Shown here piece by piece: positions 51,051 to 59,053 of a stretch of DNA of 64,000 nucleotides. Source of the stretch: Chitinophagaceae bacterium (GTDB lineage Bacteria; Bacteroidota; Bacteroidia; Chitinophagales; Chitinophagaceae); assembly GCA_019752045.1 (NCBI GenBank), contig JAIEMP010000004.1:1-64000 (forward strand), given 5' to 3'. Each line of letters begins with the position of its first letter. Position 1 is the stretch's first letter. Made by a program: the position numbers and the translations under genes. The notes beneath the pieces were generated by a model. It searched no databases and had not been told where the DNA came from. It worked only from the letters and a program-made list of their open reading frames with translations.

Positions 51051-51753
51051 AATTATTATCAGCTTTACTAATTTCTTCTCTCCATTTTAAAATTTCTTCC
51101 AACGTGTAAATCTGATAATTTATACCCATACTTCTTGCATGATCCTCTACGGAGTTAGCAAAGCCAGCAGACTTTCTTCTTTGATTAACATGTAATGGGT
51201 CCTTGATTGGCCAAATGAACGACAAGTTTTCCCATTGGCCTGTCTGTTTACTCTTTATACTCATGCCTGAACTTTGCGTACCATAGATTTGCTCCTTATC
51301 GTTAAACATCAGTGAGCGGTCAAGCATCATCGCATAAAGTTGAAAACGCAACTCATTTTTTTCAGCTGCTTCCTTTATAACTGGCAAATATTTATCAACG
51401 ACTTTTGAATGCTGTATAATATAGAACGCAACTTCATTAGATGAGTTACCTACTAATGAAACACCCGGATAGCCATACTTACTTATTATTTCTTCAATTC
51501 GAATTGTGTTCAATGAATCGATTGCAGCTTGCAACTTCCATAAGTGTTCATTCAGTAGCTCTTTATTGACACCATAAACTATAGCAAGTGAATCGCCTTT
51601 GCCTCTCATATTTGCAATTAAGGCCGCTCGATATTTTTGGTCTAGAGGTATCAATCTGTCAAGCTCCTTTTTTAAGGGAATATTCAGTCCTGTCTGTGCA
51701 TTTGTTACAAGCAAAAACGAAAAGACAATAAAAAGTGAGAACATTCGCTTCAT
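51049..51753 (-). CDS. DUF6624 protein, inserted at the mutL 3' end
   Basis: 234-residue secreted protein with a signal peptide (MFSLFIVFSFLLVTNAQ). The segments EEIISKYGYPGVSLVGN, AFYIIQHS and RFQLYAMMLDRSLMFNDKEQIYGTQ match DUF6624, found in Bacteroidota secreted proteins of unknown function. The ATG at 51753 lies 19 nt after the mutL stop. Its own stop overlaps the orphan mutL-tail copy. It is co-directional with mutL, so it may be transcribed by read-through. (The third block spans residues 154-178.). Confidence 0.8.
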   Translation of the reverse strand: MKRMFSLFIVFSFLLVTNAQTGLNIPLKKELDRLIPLDQKYRAALIANMRGKGDSLAIVYGVNKELLNEHLWKLQAAIDSLNTIRIEEIISKYGYPGVSLVGNSSNEVAFYIIQHSKVVDKYLPVIKEAAEKNELRFQLYAMMLDRSLMFNDKEQIYGTQSSGMSIKSKQTGQWENLSFIWPIKDPLHVNQRRKSAGFANSVEDHARSMGINYQIYTLEEILKWREEISKADNN

Positions 51754-51772
51754 AAATGCTTCAATATTATAC

Positions 51773-53608
51773 CTATCGCCCAAACATTTTCTCCAGTTCT
51801 TCTTTCTTCAATTCCATATAAGTTGGGAAGCCGTTGGAAGTTGCATTGGGTTGCGTACAGTTGAACAAATCTTCCACCAGCTGTTTCATTTCTTTTTGTG
51901 TTAATGAACGGCCGGGTTTAATGCTGTGTTGCTTTGCAAGCGAACGGATCAGTTTTTCCCGCTTGGAAAATTTAAGATCACTGGTATAGTGTTTAAACTG
52001 TTCAAGCAATAACTCAATGGCCCTGCTTTCATTTCCCTGATCCACATCGGCAGGTGTTCCCTGAATTACAAAGGTATCTTTTCCAAACGGCTCAATATGA
52101 TAACCGAGCTGATGCAGATCTGTTGTAAGCTCCTGTAATAAAATAGCATCCTGTGGAGAGAGTTGCAAGGTGGATGGAAACAAACTGCGTTGCGTGGCAA
52201 TGGCTTTGCCTTCTGCTGCTGTTAAATATTTTTCATACAACACCCGCTCATGTGCATTTTGCTGATGAATGAGCAGCATGCCTTTATTGGTTGACGCAAG
52301 AATATAGGTATTGTGCAATTGTGTAAGATCTGTATCACTGATAGTTGGTTGCTGATTATTTGCAAACGATGATTGTACAGATTTACTTTCAAACTGCTGA
52401 CTACCGGCTAACGACTCATTACTAACGACTGATTCCTTCCAATGTTTCAGCTCACTCTTGTGCTGCGGATCAATTTTATGTGCCGCATGTTTCTGTGTAA
52501 ATGTTTGATACAATGAAGAAGAAGAAGCCTGCGATTTTTGTTCAGCAGTAAATGGTTTGCTCACCGCATCTAAATGTTGAATAGAAGGATCCAGATCAAA
52601 ATCAAGTGTAGGTGTAATGCTGAATTGGGCCAGCGCATGTTTTACTGCAGATTGCACAAATGCATAAATGATCTTTTCATCTTCAAACTTAATTTCCTGC
52701 TTGGTAGGATGTACGTTAATATCTACCTGTGAAGGATCTAAATCAATAAACAACACATAAGCAGGAAAACTGTCGCTGGCAATCATTTCCTGAAACGCAC
52801 CTGCAACAGCATGATTGAGATAAGCACTTTTAATAAAACGTTTGTTTACAAAAAAGTACTGATCACCTCTTGTTTTCTTGGCTGTTTCGGGTTTGCCGAT
52901 AAAACCAAAAATGTTCATGTAGTCGGTTTGTTCATCAAGAGCCACCAGTTTCGCATTGTATTGATTACCGAGTAACTGAACAATGCGTTGTTTAAGTGTG
53001 CCTTTTTCTAAATGAAATAATTCCTGTCCGTTTGCACTGAGTGAAAAGAAAATTTCAGGATAAGCCATACTCACACGAATAAACTCATCTGCAATATGAC
53101 GCATTTCTGCAGCATTGCTTTTTAAAAAGTTGCGACGTGCAGGAACATTAAAGAATAAATTCTTCATGGCAATGCTGGTGCCATTAGCAGCAGCAACAGG
53201 TTCCTGTTTGGTAACAATGCTGTTTTCAATTTCAATCAAGGTGCCTGATGGATCGGTTGCTTTTTTTGTTTTTACTTCAACCTGTGCAACAGCAGCAATG
53301 GAAGCCAGTGCTTCACCCCGAAAGCCCATGGTTTTAATCCGGAAGAGATCATCAATTTCTTTGATCTTTGAAGTAGCATGCCGTTCAAAAGCCATGCGTG
53401 CATCAGTTTCACTCATGCCCACACCGTTATCAATCACCTGAATCAATTGCTTGCCTGCATCGTTGATGATGAGTTGAATGTCGGTGGCACCTGCATCCAC
53501 TGCATTTTCCAGTAACTCTTTTACAGCACTGGCAGGTCGTTGAATCACTTCGCCGGCAGCTATCTGGTTGGCTATATGATCGGGCAATAATTGAATGATA
53601 TCCGGCAC
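51773..53608 (-). CDS. mutL: DNA mismatch repair protein MutL
   Basis: 611-residue mismatch-repair ATPase. The N-terminal GHKL domain is intact: SAVKELLENAVDAG, DNGVGM (62-65 region) and GFRGEALASI (96-105). The linker (about 340-425) is low-complexity. The C-terminal domain starts near 430; the segment IHQQNAHER (447-455) occupies the place of the endonuclease DQHA motif, so nicking activity may be absent or changed. A GTG start at 53608 is set by a clear AAGGAGG 8 nt upstream. The last 30 residues are duplicated downstream beyond an inserted gene. Confidence 0.95.
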   Translation of the reverse strand: MPDIIQLLPDHIANQIAAGEVIQRPASAVKELLENAVDAGATDIQLIINDAGKQLIQVIDNGVGMSETDARMAFERHATSKIKEIDDLFRIKTMGFRGEALASIAAVAQVEVKTKKATDPSGTLIEIENSIVTKQEPVAAANGTSIAMKNLFFNVPARRNFLKSNAAEMRHIADEFIRVSMAYPEIFFSLSANGQELFHLEKGTLKQRIVQLLGNQYNAKLVALDEQTDYMNIFGFIGKPETAKKTRGDQYFFVNKRFIKSAYLNHAVAGAFQEMIASDSFPAYVLFIDLDPSQVDINVHPTKQEIKFEDEKIIYAFVQSAVKHALAQFSITPTLDFDLDPSIQHLDAVSKPFTAEQKSQASSSSLYQTFTQKHAAHKIDPQHKSELKHWKESVVSNESLAGSQQFESKSVQSSFANNQQPTISDTDLTQLHNTYILASTNKGMLLIHQQNAHERVLYEKYLTAAEGKAIATQRSLFPSTLQLSPQDAILLQELTTDLHQLGYHIEPFGKDTFVIQGTPADVDQGNESRAIELLLEQFKHYTSDLKFSKREKLIRSLAKQHSIKPGRSLTQKEMKQLVEDLFNCTQPNATSNGFPTYMELKKEELEKMFGR

Positions 53609-53616
53609 TTACACTT

Positions 53617-53623
53617 CCTCCTT
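53617..53623 (-). promoter_or_regulatory. Shine-Dalgarno sequence deciding the mutL GTG start
   Basis: AAGGAGG lies 8 nt before the GTG. Strong Shine-Dalgarno sites are rare in this phylum, so it is good support for a GTG start. Confidence 0.65.
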
Positions 53624-53632
53624 TTGAAGCGG

Positions 53633-53640
53633 CAAAAATA
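53633..53640 (-). promoter_or_regulatory. -7 box (TATTTTTG) for mutL
   Basis: TAnnTTTG match on the minus strand 24 nt before the GTG start, just upstream of the Shine-Dalgarno sequence. Confidence 0.45.
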
Positions 53641-53664
53641 CGGGATATGGCAGGGAATTGAAGT

Positions 53665-54207
53665 TTAGTCTGCAAATAATTCTGAGAAGTTGATGGTGGC
53701 TTTGCAATCCTCTTCCAGTGTAAAAGTAAACTCTGATGGATTTACTGCAACAGCTTGATACCCGATTGCAATTTTTTCGAAAATCTCCACTTTATTAAAC
53801 CCCGGATCAATAATGATGTAATATTTCACTCCCTGCGATTCATAAATTTCATATTTCTCTCTACGGTCGGTAACGGAACTGGATGGAGAAATGATCTCAA
53901 CAACTAATTCGGGAGGGAAGTCAAGAAAATTATTGTTATTGATGGGTTTACAAATAACTAACAAATCGGGTTGAAGAACAGTATTGTCTTTTACTTTCCA
54001 ATCAAATGGTTGAAGCGCTGTACATTGTTTGCATTGCTTTAAGGCGAATACAAAAAGCGAACTTAATTCAGTGGCAACTTTCTGGTGTTTATAATTAGGT
54101 GATGGGCTCATTGCATATGGAATTCCACCTATTAACTCCCATCTACCTTCCCATAAAAGGTAATCTTCGTACGTATAATGCGGTGTATATTTTGGTGCGG
54201 TTGACAT
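53665..54207 (-). CDS. Uma2 family restriction-endonuclease-fold protein
   Basis: 180-residue PD-(D/E)xK fold protein of the Uma2 (DUF820) family. The core is visible in VLQPDLLVI, PPELVVEIISPSSS and KYEIYESQGVKYYIIIDP, giving the Asp, Glu and Lys-like positions. Members are abundant in Cyanobacteria and Bacteroidota and of uncertain function. The ATG at 54207 is supported by a -7 box 5 nt upstream. It diverges from the GH3 fusion gene. Confidence 0.87.
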   Translation of the reverse strand: MSTAPKYTPHYTYEDYLLWEGRWELIGGIPYAMSPSPNYKHQKVATELSSLFVFALKQCKQCTALQPFDWKVKDNTVLQPDLLVICKPINNNNFLDFPPELVVEIISPSSSVTDRREKYEIYESQGVKYYIIIDPGFNKVEIFEKIAIGYQAVAVNPSEFTFTLEEDCKATINFSELFAD

Positions 54208-54212
54208 CAGTA

Positions 54213-54220
54213 CAAATTTA
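54213..54220 (-). promoter_or_regulatory. -7 box (TAAATTTG) for the Uma2 gene, leaderless arrangement
   Basis: Perfect match on the minus strand, 5 nt from the ATG. Confidence 0.5.
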
Positions 54221-54289
54221 TTCAAATTATTGCCAATTGCAAGCAGGTTGTTTTGGTTAACTTTAGCCATTCGAAAAGAAGAAAAAAAC

Positions 54290-57226
54290 ATGAAGAAATT
54301 CCTACTTGCATTTGCCGTAACAGTTACTCATCTCTTTGCATTTTCACAAAACAAACAGGAACTGGCCAAACAATGGGCCGATAGTGTACTGCAAACCTTA
54401 ACCAAGGATCAGCGGATTGCACAACTCATGATCATTCGTGCTCACAGTAATTTAGGAGCAGCTCATATTAAAAGCGTCACCGAGCAAATTCAAAAATATA
54501 ATGTAGGCGGACTTTGTTTTTTCCAGGGCGGACCTATCAGGCAGGCCAATCTTACCAACTATTATCAAAGCATTGCACAAACACCTTTATTAATTACAAT
54601 TGATGCAGAATGGGGCTTGGGTATGCGGTTAGATAGTGTGGTATCACTTCCCCGTCAGTTAATGATGGGTGCTGCGCAGGATGCAGCGCTGGTATATCAA
54701 TACGGCCGCATCATTGGTGATCAATGCAAGCGTATGGGTATTCAAGTAAACTTTGCACCGGTGGTAGATGTAAATAATAATCCAAACAACCCGGTGATCA
54801 ATGACCGTTCATTTGGTGAAGACCGTTATAAAGTGGCACTGTTTGGTGTGCAGTGTATGAAAGGGATGCAGGATGCAGGTGTGATGGCTTGCGCTAAACA
54901 TTTTCCGGGGCATGGTGATACAGAAACAGACAGTCATTATGATTTGCCCGTGATCAGTAAAACAAAACCTGAACTTGATTCACTGGAGTTGTATCCTTTC
55001 CGTGAATTGTTTGAGCAAGGGATAGGAAGTGTAATGGTAGCTCATTTATACATTCCCGCCATTGATAACACAAAGAATGTAGCCACTTCCATCTCTTATA
55101 ATAATGTAACAAAATTATTGCGTCAGGAACTGGGTTATAAAGGATTGAGTTTTACAGATGCCTTGGAAATGCAGGGCGTAAAAAAGTTTTATCCTGATGG
55201 GGAAGCAAGTGTACAATCGCTTATTGCAGGCAATGATCTGCTTTGTTTACCGGGCGATGTACCGGCGGCGATTCAGAAAATTAAGAAATCCATTAAAAAG
55301 AAAAAACTGAAATGGGATGATATCAACTCCCGTGTACATCGTGTACTGATGGCGAAATATATGTACGGACTTTCAACACTTCAACCGATCAATACAAACA
55401 ATCTGCTGAACGATCTCAATGCACAAACCGCTGCATTTAAAAAACTATCAGCAGAAAAAACCATTACACTCTTACGCAATGATCTGGATGTGTTGCCGCT
55501 TTCAGCAGCAGCCATGTCGTTTAAAAACAAAGTAACAAGAGACGACCGCAAGATTGCATATGTAGCAATTGGTGTCACTGCCGATAATGTGATCATTAAA
55601 AAAATGAAAGAAGAATTAAATGCAGATGTATTTTTCTTTTCGTACAAGAATGATGCTGGCAGAATATTATCATTGGTAGAACTGATGAAACAAAATTATC
55701 AGCAGGTAGTTATAGGTGTGCACGGGTACAGTCGCCGTCCGCAAAATAATTTTGGATTGAGTGTGCCTTCTGTTCAATTGGTAAACCGGTTGCTTGAATT
55801 GCCCAAGTCTGTTTTGCTGGCATTCGGTAATCCTTATGTGCTGAAGAATTTCTGCGCTGCTAAAAACAGCATGGTTTGTTACGAAGATGATAACTATACA
55901 CAGGCTGCTGCATTTGACATTCTCATTGGTAAACAATTACCGCAAGGAAAATTACCGGTAACGGTTTGTGATGAATTGAAATTTGGTACTGGTTTGCAGT
56001 ATGCAGAAATAAGACCGGGTTCTTTACCGATTGACAAAATAGATGAATCAAAATTTGCAACAGTTGATTCCATTATTGCAGATGCCATAAATAAAAAAGC
56101 AACGCCGGGTTGTGTAGTGATGGCAGTGAAAGAAGGTAAGATCGTTTTTGAAAAAGCGTATGGTTCGTATACTTATGAACAAACAGAACCAATGACTTTG
56201 GAGTCGGTATTTGATATGGCATCGGTTACCAAGATCTGCGCCACTACTATTTCAGTCATGAAGTTGTATGAAGAAGGCAAACTGGATCTGCAACAAAAAC
56301 TCGGCTACTATCTGCCTTGGGTAAATGGTACCAATAAACAGGATTTAGTGATACAGGATATCTTATTACATCAGGCCGGATTAAAATCGTACATTCCTTT
56401 CTTTCGGGAAACGATTGATACAGTGACGGGGGTTCCTTTTCAAAATCTGTATGCCAGCGGACCTGCTGAAGAGTTTACAATCCGAGTAGCAGATAATTTT
56501 TATATGCGGAATGACTGGACAGATACTATTCGTCAACGTATCTTAAAAAGTGAACTGGGGCAATTTGGAAAATATGTGTACAGTGATAATGATTTTATTT
56601 TCTTAGGCAAGATCGTTGAGCAACTGAGCGGAATGACATTGGATAACTATGTACGCAAAACATTTTATGAACCACTGCATTTGTACGCAACAGGATTTCT
56701 TCCGTTGCAACATGTGCCGCTGAACAGGATTGTTCCAACCGAACGTGAACTGCAGTTCCGCAGGCAGTTATTAAGAGGTGATGTACATGATCCCGGTGCA
56801 GCGATGTTTGGTGGTATAGCCGGTCATGCAGGATTGTTCAGTACCGCATACGAACTGGCAGTGATTATGCAAATGCTCAATAACGGCGGAACCATCGGCA
56901 AACAAACATTTTTTAAACCGGAGACGGTTCAAAAATTTATTGCTTATGGTAGCCCAATCAGCAGAAGAGGATTGGGGTTTGACAAACCGGAGAAGGACAA
57001 TCTTACCAGAAAAGATCCTTATCCAGCGTTGAGTGTGTCGCCTTCAACCTTTGGGCATACAGGTTATACGGGCACAGGTGTGTGGGCCGATCCTGAACAT
57101 AAAATCGTTTATATTTTCTTAAGCAACCGTGTACATCCTGATGGTGGCACCAATACAAAATTGTTAACGATGAATGTGAGAGGGAAAGTGCAGGATGCGA
57201 TTTATAAAGTGTTGTTGGCGAAGTAA
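54290..57226 (+). CDS. GH3 beta-N-acetylhexosaminidase / class C beta-lactamase-type fusion
   Basis: 978-residue secreted two-enzyme protein with a signal peptide (VTVTHLFAFSQ). Residues about 30-370 form a GH3 NagZ-like domain with AKHFPGHGDTETDSHYDLP and the presumed nucleophile Asp in SFTDALEMQG; 380-590 are the GH3 C-terminal sandwich. Residues about 600-970 form a serine beta-lactamase/esterase-type domain with SVTK (SxxK), YSDND (YxN-like) and HTGYTGT. The fusion is found in Bacteroidota and is thought to strip muropeptide sugars and peptides. The ATG at 54290 is supported by the signal peptide. Confidence 0.93.
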   Translation: MKKFLLAFAVTVTHLFAFSQNKQELAKQWADSVLQTLTKDQRIAQLMIIRAHSNLGAAHIKSVTEQIQKYNVGGLCFFQGGPIRQANLTNYYQSIAQTPLLITIDAEWGLGMRLDSVVSLPRQLMMGAAQDAALVYQYGRIIGDQCKRMGIQVNFAPVVDVNNNPNNPVINDRSFGEDRYKVALFGVQCMKGMQDAGVMACAKHFPGHGDTETDSHYDLPVISKTKPELDSLELYPFRELFEQGIGSVMVAHLYIPAIDNTKNVATSISYNNVTKLLRQELGYKGLSFTDALEMQGVKKFYPDGEASVQSLIAGNDLLCLPGDVPAAIQKIKKSIKKKKLKWDDINSRVHRVLMAKYMYGLSTLQPINTNNLLNDLNAQTAAFKKLSAEKTITLLRNDLDVLPLSAAAMSFKNKVTRDDRKIAYVAIGVTADNVIIKKMKEELNADVFFFSYKNDAGRILSLVELMKQNYQQVVIGVHGYSRRPQNNFGLSVPSVQLVNRLLELPKSVLLAFGNPYVLKNFCAAKNSMVCYEDDNYTQAAAFDILIGKQLPQGKLPVTVCDELKFGTGLQYAEIRPGSLPIDKIDESKFATVDSIIADAINKKATPGCVVMAVKEGKIVFEKAYGSYTYEQTEPMTLESVFDMASVTKICATTISVMKLYEEGKLDLQQKLGYYLPWVNGTNKQDLVIQDILLHQAGLKSYIPFFRETIDTVTGVPFQNLYASGPAEEFTIRVADNFYMRNDWTDTIRQRILKSELGQFGKYVYSDNDFIFLGKIVEQLSGMTLDNYVRKTFYEPLHLYATGFLPLQHVPLNRIVPTERELQFRRQLLRGDVHDPGAAMFGGIAGHAGLFSTAYELAVIMQMLNNGGTIGKQTFFKPETVQKFIAYGSPISRRGLGFDKPEKDNLTRKDPYPALSVSPSTFGHTGYTGTGVWADPEHKIVYIFLSNRVHPDGGTNTKLLTMNVRGKVQDAIYKVLLAK

Positions 57227-57227
57227 T

Positions 57228-57307
57228 GGTCGGGGCGCTTTCTGCGACCTGAACGATGACGTATTGTATTGTAAAGTATGGTTCAGGCCGCTTCAGCGGC
57301 CCGACCC
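57228..57307. repeat. GGTCGGG-type nested inverted repeat, dispersed copy 2
   Basis: Outer arms GGTCGGG and CCCGACC and inner arms of the GTTCAGG / CCTGAAC type, with an extra CCGC-TTCA-GCGG hairpin. It is related to 17399-17426. It lies between convergent genes and may terminate both. Confidence 0.6.
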
Positions 57308-57312
57308 TGTTC

Positions 57313-58167
57313 TCATTTCAACTTCAACAACAACTCTACAATCTCTTTCTCTCTCGTCCACACAATAAAGTGGTTTTCTTTTTCGAAGCTTGTTACAAAA
57401 ACAGAATCGGTTTTAGTGAGCATCGTTTGTGTGTAAGCTACATTGCTGTAAGGTACCAGTATATCTTTTTTTCCATGCAGTATATAAACAGGGCAATGAA
57501 TTTTTTCATAATCAGGCCCCATTTCTTTCAGATCCTTTTTTAAATACCATAATTCCTCATTGCTTGGCCGCAAGGCTCCCGGTATCAGTAAATTCAAGGG
57601 TGTTTTAAATAAGATGGGCCGCCACTTTTCCGGTTTCTCTAACGATGGGTCCTGTGAACCTGCAAGCAATACAAGTGCTTTTGTATACTGCGGTCTTGCA
57701 GCAGCGATCTTAATTGCCATAGGTCCACCAAGACTGTGGCCTATGATAATAAATGGTTTGTTATTATGAATACTGTCCATCCATGCAGCAATAATGTTTG
57801 TTTGAGCAGTAAGGTTCATGGCGTTACCAAAATCGCTGTAACCAAAACCGGGTCGGTCAACAGAAATGATGCGATAGTGCTGTAACAGTTCTTTATTTTT
57901 TAAGTACGCTTTAAACGCATCCCAACTGCCGGGTGAGCCATGCACAAATAAAAGAGTAGGCAGCGTATCGCTTCCGGTTTGCGCATAGTGCAAAGGGAAG
58001 CCGTTGATCTTTATCACAGGTGTTTGCAATACAAGACCGGCTTCGTTGAATTGCTGTTTGGCTTTTTTATCACTGATGCGCATCTTCATACAACTTTGCG
58101 CCATCAACAACCAGAGCAATAAAATAATTCCGATGATCATAAAGGATCTTTTCATCCAGCGGGGCAT
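57313..58167 (-). CDS. Alpha/beta hydrolase
   Basis: 284-residue hydrolase with an N-terminal membrane anchor (about 8-24; IIGIILLLWLLMAQSCM). The oxyanion-loop segment LLFVHGSPGSWD and the nucleophile elbow IIGHSLGGPMA (Ser) are clear, and the C-terminal HFIVWTRE supplies the His; Asp is in KKDILVPYS. The substrate is unknown. The anchor would place it facing the periplasm. It is convergent with the GH3 fusion gene. Confidence 0.9.
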   Translation of the reverse strand: MPRWMKRSFMIIGIILLLWLLMAQSCMKMRISDKKAKQQFNEAGLVLQTPVIKINGFPLHYAQTGSDTLPTLLFVHGSPGSWDAFKAYLKNKELLQHYRIISVDRPGFGYSDFGNAMNLTAQTNIIAAWMDSIHNNKPFIIIGHSLGGPMAIKIAAARPQYTKALVLLAGSQDPSLEKPEKWRPILFKTPLNLLIPGALRPSNEELWYLKKDLKEMGPDYEKIHCPVYILHGKKDILVPYSNVAYTQTMLTKTDSVFVTSFEKENHFIVWTREKEIVELLLKLK

Positions 58168-58248
58168 AGTTTTAGTAAGTTAAGGAAATTGAATGACTGT
58201 AAACTTTATGCATTCAGATGGTAAACGAGTTTAATGATGTTTTTTGTT

Positions 58249-58288
58249 GCACAAAGAACGCAGAGAGTTGCACAGCGTACACAAAGTA
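58249..58288. repeat. CACAAAG-type dispersed repeat, copy 3 (half element)
   Basis: CACAAAGAACGCAGAG and CACAAAGTAAG heptamers like the right-hand arm of the elements at 10.6 and 38.2 kb; the CTTTGTG arm is missing. Confidence 0.45.
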
Positions 58289-58303
58289 AGAGGCAATACT
58301 CAT

Positions 58304-58957
58304 TTATTCTTTTGGATAGTTTGGAATGTTTAATCCAAGAATAATATCTCTTCTGCCGTATAACAACCCTTCACTGTTTGTTGTAAGTGTAAGAATACCT
58401 GATCCTGCATAATTCTGTAACCTGTCCCGTTCTTTTTTTGTTAAAAACGGATCGTCATCAAATTGAATGTCATCTATAAAATATTCATTCATCCCCGGTT
58501 CTTTTATCATGAGATGAATATGTGCAGGTATTGAACTTTGAGGATAGGAGCCGGGCTTAGAGGTGTAAATTGTATAACGTCCATCGGTTGCCGTTAGTAA
58601 CCAGCCACGTAAAGATCCGTGTCTTGTTTTTTCAGTTGCCGTTTGTACATACTCACCTTCTGTGTTGGTTTGATAATAATATACAATCACTCCTGCTGCC
58701 GGAGTTTTGCCATCTTTTTTATAAACCGTTCCTTCAATCTTCATCTGTTGCCCTTGCTGGTTCCAGCCAATACAGGTGTCAACTGCATTTATTTGCTTTG
58801 GCATATTAATGTACATGATTTCGCAACCTTCGCATGATGCACCAACACGAACTGTTGAAGCAGATGATTTGTTTATTTGTTGATTGTTTACCTGGCCGCA
58901 GGATGTTTGCAGCAACATCAGATAGAACATACAAAGCAGCATCGATTTCATAACCAA
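58304..58957 (-). CDS. Intradiol ring-cleavage dioxygenase-like lipoprotein
   Basis: 217-residue lipoprotein (signal LMLLQTSCGQ) with an intradiol-dioxygenase-like fold. The iron ligands of the family map to Tyr in VIVYYYQTN, Tyr in KPGSYPQSS and two His in IPAHIHLMI; a conserved Arg-Gly is in SLRGWLL. Cytosolic homologues open protocatechuate or catechol rings. A surface-anchored version may act on phenolics outside the cell. No aromatic pathway genes are nearby. Confidence 0.83.
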   Translation of the reverse strand: MVMKSMLLCMFYLMLLQTSCGQVNNQQINKSSASTVRVGASCEGCEIMYINMPKQINAVDTCIGWNQQGQQMKIEGTVYKKDGKTPAAGVIVYYYQTNTEGEYVQTATEKTRHGSLRGWLLTATDGRYTIYTSKPGSYPQSSIPAHIHLMIKEPGMNEYFIDDIQFDDDPFLTKKERDRLQNYAGSGILTLTTNSEGLLYGRRDIILGLNIPNYPKE

Positions 58958-59053
58958 TAAGTTTATTGTTATTGAAATCTACAGCAATTCGTCCGAAGAA
59001 AATAGTTAAGAATGATAAAAGAAAACCCCGACTGCTGTCGGGGTTTATTTATT

